Shown: positions 26,978 to 34,834 of the stretch, piece after piece
Layout: each line of letters begins with the position of its first letter
Numbering within the stretch: position 1 is the first letter of the stretch
NCBI GenBank assembly: GCA_013360585.1
Contig: JABWBH010000047.1
Span: 1 to 35,290, forward strand
DNA from: Phycisphaerae bacterium
GTDB taxonomy: Bacteria; Planctomycetota; Phycisphaerae; UBA1845
DNA length: 35,290 nucleotides
Direction of reading: 5' to 3'
The notes under the pieces: generated by a model
The model's input: only the letters and a program-made list of their open reading frames with translations
Database searches by the model: none
Told to the model about the DNA's origin: nothing
Made by a program: the position numbers and the translations under genes

Positions 26978-28209
26978 TGCTGGCGATCCGGAATATCGGC
27001 GCACTGCCGCTGGTGCCCCCGGGTCCGGTTCCGGGGCGCCGGATGCGCGAGGTTGAAATCCTCCGCGACGCGGCATTGTTGACGCGGGACGGACGGACGA
27101 CGTGGATCGGTTCGGACCGCGATCTGGTTCTGCCGCCGGCCTGTCCGGTGCTCGATGCCGCCGGCGGATGCGTCATTCCGGGGCTGATTGATTGTCACAC
27201 GCACGTCGTTTTCGCGGGGACGCGCGAGCACGAGTTCGTCATGCGCATCGAAGGCCGGTCCTACGCCCAGATCGCGGAGTCCGGCGGCGGCATCCGCGTG
27301 ACGGTCGACGCGGTGCGCCAGGCGACGGAGGACCAGCTTGTCGAACTCTCCCGACCGCGCCTTCGCCGAATGCTTGGTCACGGTGTGACGACGGTCGAGA
27401 TCAAGAGCGGTTACGGACTGACCGTCGAAGATGAGCTGAAGATGCTCCGAGCGGCGCAACGCCTCGGCACAGAACTCCCGACCGAGATCGTCACGACCTA
27501 CCTCGCGGCGCATACGACGCCGCGCGAGTTCGCCGACCGCCCCGACGCTTACCTCGACGCGGTGCTGGCCGACGACGTCCTGGCGACGATCCGGGACGAA
27601 CGCCTCGCCGAATTCTGCGACGTCTTCTGCGAGCGAACTGCCTTCGATCTTCCGCGAAGCCGGCGTGTGCTGGAGACGGGAAAGCGCTACGGGCTTCGGC
27701 CGAAGCTGCACGCGGATCAGATCACCCAGATGGGCGCGACGCGCCTCGCGGCCGAGGTCGGCGCGATCTCCGCCGATCACCTTGAACATGTCGATGACGA
27801 AGCCCTCGCGCTGATGCACCGCGCGGGCGTCATCGCCGTGCTCCTGCCGGCCTGCTCGTTCTTCCTCGGCGTGCCGCAGGCGCCTGCCCGCAGGATTCTC
27901 GATGCGGATGTCCCCGTCGCGCTGGCGACCGACTGCAACCCCGGCTCGTCGATGGTCGAGTCCCTCCCGCTGACGCTGACGATCGCCTGCACGCAGATGC
28001 GCATGACGCCCGTCGAAGCTCTGGTCGCCGCCACCGCCAACGCCGCCGCCGCCCTCGGGCGACAGGATCGCCTCGGCGCGATGCGCATCGGAATGCAAGC
28101 CGATCTGGTTCTCCTCGACGTTCCCAGCGTCGAACGCTGGCTGTATGAACCGGGGCGCAGCGCCGTCCGCGCCCTCATCAAGTCGGGCGAGATCGTCGCC
28201 GGCGCTTGA
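26977..28209 (+). CDS. hutI: imidazolonepropionase
   Basis: A 410-residue amidohydrolase-superfamily enzyme that hydrolyses 4-imidazolone-5-propanoate to N-formimidoyl-L-glutamate in histidine breakdown. The metal-binding HTH motif is in IDCHTHVVFAGTRE (H74, H76). Further family marks are ESGGGIRVTVDAVR, TTVEIKSGYGL, the third ligand in LHADQ, SADHLEHVDD, and the Asp ligand in ALATDCNPGSS. The length matches the family. The start codon shares one base with the stop of the preceding gene (TGATG), so translation is coupled to an unrelated secreted protein. No hutH, hutU or hutG lies in the window, so the rest of the pathway must be elsewhere. Confidence 0.94.
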   Translation: MLAIRNIGALPLVPPGPVPGRRMREVEILRDAALLTRDGRTTWIGSDRDLVLPPACPVLDAAGGCVIPGLIDCHTHVVFAGTREHEFVMRIEGRSYAQIAESGGGIRVTVDAVRQATEDQLVELSRPRLRRMLGHGVTTVEIKSGYGLTVEDELKMLRAAQRLGTELPTEIVTTYLAAHTTPREFADRPDAYLDAVLADDVLATIRDERLAEFCDVFCERTAFDLPRSRRVLETGKRYGLRPKLHADQITQMGATRLAAEVGAISADHLEHVDDEALALMHRAGVIAVLLPACSFFLGVPQAPARRILDADVPVALATDCNPGSSMVESLPLTLTIACTQMRMTPVEALVAATANAAAALGRQDRLGAMRIGMQADLVLLDVPSVERWLYEPGRSAVRALIKSGEIVAGA

Positions 28210-28332
28210 TCGACAACCTGTCACCCGACCCTACGACGCGCGACGCCACAGCGCATGACGACGCCTTTTGAATTCGATGCGGCTTCTTTCGCTCCGTTTC
28301 CCGGGAGGCGCCCGAGGAGGAGGGGCTGACAG

Positions 28333-28361
28333 CCGAGGTATTCCTTTTCGGAGAACCTCGG
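28333..28361. other. hairpin downstream of hutI, abutting the SRP RNA promoter
   Basis: CCGAGGT (28333-28339) pairs exactly with ACCTCGG (28355-28361), and the inner TTCC/GGAG can extend the stem over a T-rich loop. It lies about 120 bases after hutI and touches the SRP RNA -10 box. It may end hutI transcription or be an operator-like site. There is no 3' T-run. The 28210-28332 stretch shows nothing else. Confidence 0.35.
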
Positions 28362-28362
28362 A

Positions 28363-28368
28363 TATGAT
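28363..28368 (+). promoter_or_regulatory. -10 box for the SRP RNA gene
   Basis: TATGAT lies 12 bases before the predicted 5' end of the SRP RNA at 28381, a normal -10 to start distance allowing for a few extra 5' bases. The -35 region (around 28340) falls in the adjacent hairpin and is a weak match. Confidence 0.5.
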
Positions 28369-28380
28369 CCCCGGTTCGCG

Positions 28381-28507
28381 GTCGGTCTCCTCTGACGGCC
28401 AGGTCCCATGCAGTGGGTTGCGTGGGCAACGGGTCAGGCTGGAAACAGAGCAGCCCATCCATTCGGCTCAGGTGCCGTGGTCAACCTGGTCGTCAGAGGG
28501 GGCCGAC
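28381..28507 (+). ncRNA. ffs: signal recognition particle RNA (4.5S-type)
   Basis: Bases 28381-28404 pair with 28484-28507 over 24 consecutive positions with only three G-U pairs, forming the long rod. The tip carries the Ffh-binding helix 8: GTCAGG, then CTG, a GAAA tetraloop (28442-28445), CAG and AGCAGC. In E. coli the same place reads GTCAGG, TCC, GGAA, GGA, AGCAGC, so the apical stem has changed on both sides while keeping its pairing and a GNRA loop. Its position immediately upstream of dnaX-ybaB-recR matches scr-dnaX-yaaK-recR in Bacillus subtilis. At about 127 bases it is the short form without an Alu domain. The exact ends are inferred from the pairing. Confidence 0.93.
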
Positions 28508-28674
28508 TGCGGCCCGGACGAGGGGGGAAACCGGCGGCGCGCATCGCGGGGCGCCAAGACGGAAGAAGCGCTCCGGCGCCGTTGTCAGGCCGACAGCGAC
28601 GGGCGCAGGAAACCGTGCTCCCTCGCAGTCGCGGCTTGGTTGGACCATCACAAATCAAGGGTCGGGTCACGGCG

Positions 28675-30372
28675 ATGTCATACCAGGTGCTCGCACGCAA
28701 ATACCGCAGCGCGACCTTTGAGCAGCTCATCGGTCAGGAGGCAATCGCCGCGACGCTGGTCAACGCGATCCGCACGGGCCGTGTGCACCACGGCTACCTT
28801 TTCACGGGCACGCGCGGGGTGGGGAAGACGTCGGCGGCGCGGATTCTCGCCAAGGCGCTGAACTGTCTGTCGTCGGACGGACCGACCGCGACGCCCTGCT
28901 GCGCCTGCGACGCCTGCTCGCTGATCGCGGAGGGCGAGGACATTGATGTGGTCGAGATCGACGCGGCGAGCAACACGGGGGTGGACAACATCCGCGAGCT
29001 GCGTAACAACACGGCGTTCCGCCCGACGCGGTCGCGATTCAAGATCTACATCATCGATGAAGTGCATATGCTCAGCACCGGGGCGTTCAACGCCCTGCTC
29101 AAGACGCTGGAGGAGCCCCCCGAGCACGTCAAGTTCATCCTTGCCACGACGGAGCTTCAGAAAGTTCCGGCGACGATCCAGAGCCGGTGTCAGCGATTTG
29201 ACTTCCGTCCGATCCCGCAGGCGCGGATCGGCGAGCAGTTGCGGCGCATTCTGGACGCGGAGAAGGTCGGCGCGGAGGACGACGTGATCCGCCGGGTCGC
29301 ACGGCTGGCGGCGGGTTCGATGCGTGACGCGCTGTCGCTGCTGGACAAGGTCTTGTCGTTTTCGACGGGCGACCTGACGTCGGCGGCGCTGGACGAACTG
29401 CTGCCCCCGGCGCTTGACGAGTTCTCGTATGCGCTGGTTGCGGAGCTGGCGGCGGGGGACGCGGGGGCGGCGCTGCGGCGGCTGGACGACGCTCTGTCCG
29501 GCGGCGAAACGCTGGAGCGGACGTGCGAGCTGCTGCTGGATCACGTGCGGAAGCTGATGCTGGTGCGGGTGTGCGGCGCGGATACGGACCTGCTGGACGT
29601 GTCCGAGGCGCTGAGGCCGCGGTTCGTCGAGCAGGCGGCGGCGTATGAGCCTCCGGTGTACGTCTACATGCTGACGCTGCTGGAGGATCTGCGGCGGGCG
29701 GTGCGGTCGAGCGGGTCGGGTCGGGCGCTGGCGGAGGCGGCGCTGGTTCGCCTGGCGATGGCGGCGCAGTTCACGGACATACGCGCGCTGCTTTCCGGGC
29801 AGGTCCGGGTCGAGAGCGCGGCGGAGAGCGCATCCGCATCCGGGCGCGTGCTGGCGTCCGCGGAAAAAAAAAATCCCGCTGACGTGCGTATTTCGGGCGG
29901 CGGCGCCTCGGCGCCCGTCCGATCGAGCGAGGGCGCGGCGTCGGCGAGTCAGGTCGCCGTCCCTCAGCCGGCGCGGACGCCGTCACCGGCGCCGGTTGCG
30001 AATCCTCCGGCGGGATCCGGCTTGACGGCGGGAGCCTCCGGTCACGTCTCCGACATCATCCCGCGTGCGACGACGCGTCCGCCGGCGGTGAATCCCGGCG
30101 GAAGCGCCAGGCGAACACCGGGGCCGGGTGCTGTTCCGGCGGCGCCCCCGGCCGCGCCCCCGGCCGCGCAGGAGCATTGGCGCGACCGCGTGCTGAAAGA
30201 CGATCTCGTCCGCGAAACGATGGCCCGGTTCGAGGCGCACGTCAGTGACATCATGCTGGCATCCGAAACCGGCGCCGCCGGAACCGTCGAGCCTCCGCCG
30301 GACCCCGTTTCGCCGACGGAGGAGGGCGCTCCGCTGTTTGATCTGAGTCACGATGTCGAGGAGCAGGATTAA
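28675..30372 (+). CDS. dnaX: DNA polymerase III subunits tau/gamma
   Basis: The clamp-loader ATPase of the replicative polymerase; 565 residues as the full-length tau form. Walker A GTRGVGKT is at residues 45-52. The zinc module is C64, C75, C78 and C81. YIIDEVHMLS is the Walker B region, LLKTLEEPPEHVKFILATTE the sensor I region and SRCQRFDFRPI follows; the SRC motif is the arginine finger. Domain III follows, then a Pro/Ala-rich linker (about 400-505) and a short C-terminal domain. An A10 run at 29864-29873 within codons E397-N400 can shift to the -1 frame and stop at 29880-29882, giving gamma of 402 residues. The ATG at 28675 is fixed by MSYQVLARKYRS. The 28508-28674 leader shows nothing I can name. 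The stop abuts the ybaB ATG. Confidence 0.96.
   Translation: MSYQVLARKYRSATFEQLIGQEAIAATLVNAIRTGRVHHGYLFTGTRGVGKTSAARILAKALNCLSSDGPTATPCCACDACSLIAEGEDIDVVEIDAASNTGVDNIRELRNNTAFRPTRSRFKIYIIDEVHMLSTGAFNALLKTLEEPPEHVKFILATTELQKVPATIQSRCQRFDFRPIPQARIGEQLRRILDAEKVGAEDDVIRRVARLAAGSMRDALSLLDKVLSFSTGDLTSAALDELLPPALDEFSYALVAELAAGDAGAALRRLDDALSGGETLERTCELLLDHVRKLMLVRVCGADTDLLDVSEALRPRFVEQAAAYEPPVYVYMLTLLEDLRRAVRSSGSGRALAEAALVRLAMAAQFTDIRALLSGQVRVESAAESASASGRVLASAEKKNPADVRISGGGASAPVRSSEGAASASQVAVPQPARTPSPAPVANPPAGSGLTAGASGHVSDIIPRATTRPPAVNPGGSARRTPGPGAVPAAPPAAPPAAQEHWRDRVLKDDLVRETMARFEAHVSDIMLASETGAAGTVEPPPDPVSPTEEGAPLFDLSHDVEEQD
29864..29882 (+). promoter_or_regulatory. programmed slippage site in dnaX (gamma-subunit stop)
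   Basis: Ten consecutive A residues (29864-29873) span codons GAA AAA AAA AAT. A -1 ribosomal shift, or one extra A in the transcript, gives AAA TCC CGC TGA and ends translation at 29882. A possible downstream stem (CGGGCG at 29894-29899 with CGCCCG at 29912-29917) starts 20 bases after the run. That is far for a ribosomal frameshift element, so transcriptional slippage as known for Thermus dnaX is at least as likely. Confidence 0.75.
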
Positions 30373-30720
30373 ATGTTCGGGAATCTCGGAAATCTGACGG
30401 GTCTGCTGAAGTCGGCCAGGGAGCTTCAGGGGAACATGGCGCGGATGCAGGAGGCGCTGCTGGCGCAGCGGCATACCGGGGAGTCCGGAGGCGGCCAGGT
30501 GCGGGCGACGGTTGACGGGCGGGGGCGCCTCGTGGACATCAAGATCGAGCCTGCCGCGACCGCGGACGTGGAGCTTCTGGAAGACCTGGTGAAAAGCGCC
30601 GTGGGCGTGGCGTCCCGCAACGCCGAGGAAGCCGCGAAGCAGGAGATGTCGCGGCTGACCGGGGGGATGAATCTTCCGCCGGGTCTGATGGACGCGCTCG
30701 GGGGGGGCGGACGGGCGTGA
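30373..30720 (+). CDS. ybaB: YbaB/EbfC nucleoid-associated protein
   Basis: A 115-residue member of the YbaB/EbfC family, small DNA-binding proteins that form tweezer-like dimers. It has the typical N-terminus (MFGNLGNLTGLLKSARELQGN), a central beta sheet (GGQVRATVDGRGRLVDIKIEP, broken here by the family's G-G turn), and a helical C-terminus (LEDLVKSAVGVASRNAEEAA) ending in a flexible Gly-rich tail. The ATG directly follows the dnaX stop (TAAATG), and its own stop overlaps recR. This is the usual dnaX-ybaB-recR operon. Confidence 0.94.
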   Translation: MFGNLGNLTGLLKSARELQGNMARMQEALLAQRHTGESGGGQVRATVDGRGRLVDIKIEPAATADVELLEDLVKSAVGVASRNAEEAAKQEMSRLTGGMNLPPGLMDALGGGGRA

Positions 30721-31322
30721 GCGGTCGCGGACACATCGAGTCGCTCGAGCGCCTGAAGGAGCTGCTGAAGCGTCTCCCCGGGATCGGGGCGCGCAGCGCG
30801 GAGCGGATCGCGTTTCACATCCTGCGGTCCTCGCGCGAAGACGCCGAAGCGCTCGCCTCCGGTATTCTTGACGTGAAAACAAGAGTCCTGCACTGCTCGC
30901 GCTGCTTCAACCTGACGGAGACGGATCCCTGCGCGATCTGCGCGGACCCGCGGCGCGACGCTTCGGAAATCTGGGTCGTCGAGCAGCCTCACGACGTGCT
31001 CGCGCTGGAAAGCACCGGGCTGGTGCGCGGCGTCTACCACGTCCTGCTGGGTCACATCTCGGCGATGGACCGCATCGAACCGGGCGACCTGACGCTGGAG
31101 GCGCTGGTGCGCCGCGTCAAGGACGGGGGCGTCCGCGAAGTCGTCCTCGCGCTGAACCCGACGCTCGAAGGCGACGGAACGGCGCTGTATATCCAGAGCC
31201 TGCTTTCCTCGTCGCCGGTGACGCTCTCGCGACCTGCGCGGGGACTCGCCGTCGGATCGCAGATCGAGTACGCCACCGGGGGCATGCTCGAGGCGGCGAT
31301 CAAAGGGCGGACGCGCTGCTGA
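30717..31322 (+). CDS. recR: recombination mediator protein RecR
   Basis: A 201-residue recombination protein that works with RecF/RecO to load RecA at gaps. An N-terminal helix-hairpin-helix covers LKELLKRLPGIGARSAER. The four-Cys zinc finger is C60, C63, C72 and C75. The Toprim domain starts at IWVVEQPHDVLALE, with the acidic residue in NPTLEGDGTALYI. The C-terminal Walker-like strand region is LAVGSQIEYATGGML. The length is standard. It starts with GTG, sharing four bases (GTGA) with the ybaB stop, which indicates translational coupling. It is the last gene of the SRP RNA-dnaX-ybaB-recR unit. Confidence 0.95.
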   Translation: MSGRGHIESLERLKELLKRLPGIGARSAERIAFHILRSSREDAEALASGILDVKTRVLHCSRCFNLTETDPCAICADPRRDASEIWVVEQPHDVLALESTGLVRGVYHVLLGHISAMDRIEPGDLTLEALVRRVKDGGVREVVLALNPTLEGDGTALYIQSLLSSSPVTLSRPARGLAVGSQIEYATGGMLEAAIKGRTRC

Positions 31323-31343
31323 GCCTCGTTCGCGACCCGAGGC
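31323..31343 (+). terminator. hairpin directly after recR
   Basis: GCCTCG (31323-31328) pairs with CGAGGC (31338-31343) immediately after the recR stop codon. No T-run follows, so intrinsic termination is uncertain. The convergent DUF1501 gene ends 72 bases later. Confidence 0.3.
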
Positions 31344-31414
31344 GGTGACGCGCTCGCTTGCGTGGCGGGATGCACTCGCTCCGGGGAGGCCCGCGGCGAA
31401 CGATGCGCGGCGCG

Positions 31415-32701
31415 TCAGGAGAACAACGCGTCGATCGGGTGCAGGTTGATGTCCTGGACGATGCGGATCGGCCGGCCGTCGGGGGCGGTGTTCTGCGCCG
31501 TCGGGTCGATGCCGAGCGCTTTGCAGACGGTCGCGTGCAATTGTCCGATCTGCACCGGATCCTTCGCGACCTCGTGCCCGCCCGGCGTGCTTTCGCCGTG
31601 GACGCGGCCTCCGACGATTCCGCCGCCGGCGAGCATCGCGCTCCAGACCCGAGGCCAGTGATCACGTCCCTCGTTCCCGTTGATCTCGGGGGTGCGTCCG
31701 AACTCGCTGGCGAGCACGACGAGCGTGCGCTCCAGCAGCGATTTCGCCCGCAGGTCGGCGATCAGGGCGCTGACGGCTTGATCGAGCGTGGCGGAAAGTT
31801 CGGCGACGCGGTCGAAGTTCTGCTGATGCGTGTCCCAGCCCCCGAAGCTGACTTCGATGAAGCGTACGCCGGCCTGCACGAGGCGCCGGGCGAGCAGGCA
31901 GCCCTGTCCGAAGTAGGTCTCGCCGTAGCGCTGGCGGATCGGCGCAGGTTCGCCGGACAGGTCGAACGCGGCGACGCTGCGGCTCTTCATCAATTTGTAC
32001 GCAGCCTTGTAATGATTCGCGTAGGCTTCGATGACTTCCGCTCCGCGATGCTCGGCGGCGAACTTCCGGTCGAACTCATTGAGCAGCTTGAGACGGGCCT
32101 GAAAGTGCTTGTCGTCGACGGAGCCGTGGTATTCGAGGTTCTGCGCCGGGCGGTCGGGGTTTTCGATCTGGAAGGCGGCGTAGTTGGACCCGAGGAAACC
32201 CGCGGGCCAGGTCTCGCGCCCGATGCTGATGTAGGCGGGCAGATCCGGGTTCTTCTGCCCGAGCATTTTCCACGTCACGGAACCGAGCGTGCTGTGCTGA
32301 AAGCTGGAGATCGGCATGTACCCGGTGTGCATCATGTAGGTGGCGCGTTCGTGCGACCCTTCCTTCGAGGTGAGCGACCGGATCAGCGAAAGATCCTTGA
32401 ACTCCTTCGCCAGCCGTGGGAGCTTCTCGCTGATGCGGATGTCCTTGACCGCGGTGGAGATCGCTTCGAAGGGACCGCCGGTCGGCGTGCCGGGCTTCGG
32501 ATCGAGCGTGTCGAGGTGGCTCATTCCGCCGCCCATCCAGAGCAGAATGACGCTGTCGGCCTTGCGGTTCTTCGAGGGCTGAGCAAAGAGCACTTCCGGT
32601 CGAAGCAGTCCGAGGAACGATCCCGCGCCCGCACCGATTGCGCCGTTCAGGAACCGTCGCCGCGTGAAGCGGATGTGCTCATTGCATCCGAAGCAATTCA
32701 T
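31415..32701 (-). CDS. DUF1501 family protein with Tat-type leader
   Basis: A 428-residue exported protein of the DUF1501 family, sulfatase-like in fold and abundant in planctomycetes. The N-terminus has MNCFGCNEHIRFTRRRF followed by a hydrophobic stretch (NGAIGAGAGSFLGLL), a twin-arginine leader. Family marks are SVILLWMGGGMSHLDTLDPKPG, HERATYMMHTGYMP, GVRFIEVSFGGWDTHQQNF, VLASEFGRTPEIN and the conserved GRDHWPRVWS. The ATG at 32701 has GGAG 8 bases upstream; the frame upstream of it is not coding. DUF1501 genes usually sit beside DUF1549/DUF1553 genes, but the only one here is about 17 kb away. The role is unknown. Confidence 0.92.
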   Translation of the reverse strand: MNCFGCNEHIRFTRRRFLNGAIGAGAGSFLGLLRPEVLFAQPSKNRKADSVILLWMGGGMSHLDTLDPKPGTPTGGPFEAISTAVKDIRISEKLPRLAKEFKDLSLIRSLTSKEGSHERATYMMHTGYMPISSFQHSTLGSVTWKMLGQKNPDLPAYISIGRETWPAGFLGSNYAAFQIENPDRPAQNLEYHGSVDDKHFQARLKLLNEFDRKFAAEHRGAEVIEAYANHYKAAYKLMKSRSVAAFDLSGEPAPIRQRYGETYFGQGCLLARRLVQAGVRFIEVSFGGWDTHQQNFDRVAELSATLDQAVSALIADLRAKSLLERTLVVLASEFGRTPEINGNEGRDHWPRVWSAMLAGGGIVGGRVHGESTPGGHEVAKDPVQIGQLHATVCKALGIDPTAQNTAPDGRPIRIVQDINLHPIDALFS

Positions 32702-32820
32702 GCCCGCATCTCCGAGAGATCGCCGCCTCGCCGCAACGGTCGGCCGCATCCGTGCGCTGCACCCGCCCATCAACGCGTTGGTGGAACCGGGCAAACCGGA
32801 ACTCGTTGCGCTTCGTGTCA

Positions 32821-32826
32821 ATTATA
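32821..32826 (-). promoter_or_regulatory. perfect -10 box upstream of the DUF1501 gene
   Basis: Minus-strand TATAAT lies about 120 bases before the DUF1501 start, with no good -35 match. The rest of 32702-33168 holds no gene I can support; it includes a degenerate GCAGGGCACACAGA-type repeat near 32958-32982. Confidence 0.3.
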
Positions 32827-33168
32827 TCGGCCAGGCAGGGTTCGGACGAGTCTGATTGCGCGGGGTTGGACCGGAAATCGGTTCTCAAACCGGCCGGTTG
32901 GGGCGCGGGAGTGCGACGCGGCGGACGACGCTGACGACACGGGTTTATTGAACCCCTGAGCGAGGCGCAGGGCACACAGAAAGAGGCGCGGGTGACGCGG
33001 AGAGGTGTGCAGGAAGGCCAGAAAGGGGGTTGAACGGGGATAGGGCGGGCGATAGACTGCGGGTCCGCCGACGGCACGCATCATCAGCGGGGGGGCCTTA
33101 CGCGTTCGCGCGTTTGCCGCTGCGATCTGCCGTCGGCCTTTTTCATGCGCGAAGCGGAAAAGGGATTG

Positions 33169-33201
33169 AACCACACAGGACGCAGAGGGCGCAGAGAAAC
33201 G
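33169..33201. repeat. GCAGAG-type dispersed repeat, copy 1
   Basis: The element contains AGGACGCAGAGGGCGCAGAG after an ACCACAC lead. Related short elements built of GCAGAG/ACGCAG units are scattered between genes of many environmental bacteria and often give spurious short proteins with LCALCVLCG on the opposite strand, as happens here. A second copy is at 34835-34865. Confidence 0.7.
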
Positions 33202-33250
33202 AGCGGGAGAGGCTCGCCCTGGTGCGCCAACCACGGATCCAGAGCACTCG

Positions 33251-33406
33251 CACCGGCTTGCGGGCGATCTCCTCGTGAAGAATCTCGCGGACGCTCAGGG
33301 GGACGATGACTTTGCCGCTCCTGCGGAAGAAGGCGTCGATTTTTCGGGGGGCGTCGGTGCTGAAATCGAAGGCGACGAAGAATCCTTTGGCGCGGTTTTC
33401 GCGCAT
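33251..33406 (-). pseudogene. C-terminal remnant of a possible DNA methyltransferase/restriction-type protein
   Basis: About 50 codons on the minus strand look coding. KGFFVAFDFSTDAP, then KIDAFFRRSGKVIVPLSV and REILHEEIARK resemble the extreme C-terminus of certain site-specific DNA methyltransferase or Mrr-like proteins; I give this assignment only tentatively. The similarity ends at IARK, after which the reading frame runs into non-coding sequence and a GCAGAG repeat. There is no intact upstream part of such a gene. The last 41 bases closely match the fragment at the window's right edge (37 of 41 identical), so the two are copies of one gene end. This copy is clearly the broken one. Confidence 0.45.
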
Positions 33407-33703
33407 CGTCCGGCTCCGACCGTATTCCCGGGTTACCAGTAGATGCTCCACATGTCGATCGGCGCGGACGGGCGGTTTGATTCTCTGCCCGACCGGATTG
33501 CCGTGCCCCTCGCTTCGCATGCGTCCCTGATCTTCAGAGCACGAGGCGAGAAAACTATCGTCGCGCGGCGTGGCGTTCGATCGGCGCGCGGACCGTGCGC
33601 GGGCGCGGCGCGCGCGGGGCGTGTTATGCGGGTGCGGGCGCCGGAGGTGGGGATTCGAGAGCGTGGTTCTCGATTCCGCGTCGCGTCAGGAGACGAGCAT
33701 TCG

Positions 33704-33721
33704 CGCGGGCTGAAGCCCGCG
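33704..33721. repeat. REP-like hairpin
   Basis: CGCGGGC and GCCCGCG form a perfect 7-base-pair stem around a TGAA loop. The GCGGGCTGAAGCCCGC element is common between genes in many bacteria and yields spurious SRGLKPA peptides. The surrounding stretch 33407-33818 has no gene that I can support. Confidence 0.6.
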
Positions 33722-33742
33722 GCTCGGGGCAAGCCACTTACG

Positions 33743-33756
33743 TGAATCATGATTCA
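33743..33756. promoter_or_regulatory. 14-base perfect palindrome upstream of the portal gene
   Basis: TGAATCATGATTCA is its own reverse complement and lies 63 bases before the portal start codon. It is AT-rich against a very GC-rich background, so it may be an operator or a relic phage site. No protein is known to bind it. Confidence 0.35.
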
Positions 33757-33818
33757 GGTTGGTGAGGTCGGGGCGCGGTGTGTGAGGCGGGTGAGAGGGG
33801 CGTCGGACGGAGAGGCGC

Positions 33819-34809
33819 ATGAGCGTTCTGCGTGAGATGGTGAAAGCGGCGCGGGGTGCGGTGCGGCGGGGGGCGGCGCTGTGGGATTCCGGTGCGGAGC
33901 GGTCTGAGGCGGGGCGCGTGGCGCTGCGGGATACGGGTGCGGAGCGGCCTGCGGCGGGGCGGGTGATTCTGCCTCGGCGCGAGGACTCGGTGCGTGATTA
34001 CCCGTCGGTGGGGCTGACGCCGTCGAAGCTGGCGGGGATTCTGCGGGAGGCGGACGAGGGGTCGCTCGAGTCGGCGATGCACCTCTTCGAGCAGATGGAG
34101 GAGAAGGACGCGCACCTTTACTCGGTGGCGAACACGCGGAGGCTGGCGCTGACGGGGCTGGAGTGGACGATCGTCGCGGACGTCGGGCGCGGCGCGGGGG
34201 ATCAGCGACGAGGAAACGTGAAGCTCGCGGAAGCGGCGGCGGCGTACTGCCGGGAGGCGCTGGCGCGGATCGAGGGGTTCGACGACGCGCTTCAGCATCT
34301 TTCGCTGGCGACGGGGCGGAATATCGCGATCTGCGAGCTTGTGTGGGAGGCCGGCGCGGAGGGGCTGCGGCTGGCGGACGTGGCGCCGGTGGACTTCACG
34401 CGGATCGTGTTCGACGCGCTGGACGCGCCGCGGATTCTGACGGAGGAGGCGCCGCGGGAGGGGATCGAGGCGGCGCGCGGGAAGTTCGTCGTTCACACGC
34501 TGCAGAACAAGTCGGGGCATCCGCAGCGCGAGGGTCTGCTGCGGGTGTCGGCGCTGGTGTACTTGGCGAAGCAACTGGCACTGAAGGACTGGATGGTGTT
34601 CGCGGAGGTGTTCGGCATGCCGGTGCGCATCGCGCGGTACGAGCCGAGCGCGACGGCGGAGGAGAAGCGCGAGCTGCTGCACATGCTGGAGGCGCTGGCG
34701 AGCCACGCGGCGGGGATCTTCAGCCGGGGGGTGGAGCTGCCGCGGGACGATCGGTCCGCCGTTCGAGCGGTTCATCGACTTTCTGAACCGCGAGATGAGC
34801 AAGGCGTGA
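33819..34809 (+). pseudogene. Mu gp29-like phage portal protein (DUF935), frameshifted and truncated
   Basis: About 310 residues match the N-terminal part of Mu gp29-type portal proteins, which form the DNA entry ring of the capsid. Visible marks are LTPSKLAGILREADEGSLES, HLFEQMEEKDAHLYSV, TRRLALTGLEWTIV, KFVVHTLQNKSGHPQREGLL, LAKQLALKDWMVFAEVFGMP and AAGIFSRGVEL. Near 34740-34755 the frame breaks. The family continuation, PPFERFIDFLNREMSKA, is in another frame and hits a TGA at 34807-34809. The normal protein is about 500 residues, so the remaining third (starting with the usual VLGQTLT) is gone. The original frame stays open to 35222 but only through antisense sequence. GGAG precedes the ATG. 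Adjacent terminase genes are absent. Confidence 0.85.
33876..33965 (+). repeat. two-copy 45-base tandem repeat in the portal gene
   Basis: Two adjoining 45-base units encode ALWDSGAERSEAGRV and ALRDTGAERPAAGRV. They keep the reading frame and lie in the disordered N-terminus of the portal protein, before the conserved ILPRREDSVRDYPS region. Confidence 0.8.
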
Positions 34810-34834
34810 TTGAAAGACGCCGAAAACGAATGCA

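Noticed and set aside
25454-27076. 540-codon minus-strand frame opposite the beta-propeller-like gene
   Set aside because: No motifs; the plus strand has repeated LVIVD-type units and a signal peptide.
31358-32959. 533-codon plus-strand frame opposite the DUF1501 gene
   Set aside because: Antisense to a clear DUF1501 protein with a twin-arginine leader.
33143-33520. 125-codon minus-strand frame as a whole gene
   Set aside because: Only about 50 codons in the middle look like protein. The end (LCALCVLCG) is translation of a GCAGAG repeat, so I report only the remnant and the repeat.
33030-33818. Possible CRISPR or attachment-site array in the repeat-rich right end
   Set aside because: The repeats are few, unevenly spaced and of different kinds; no regular spacer pattern, and no integrase or tRNA is present.
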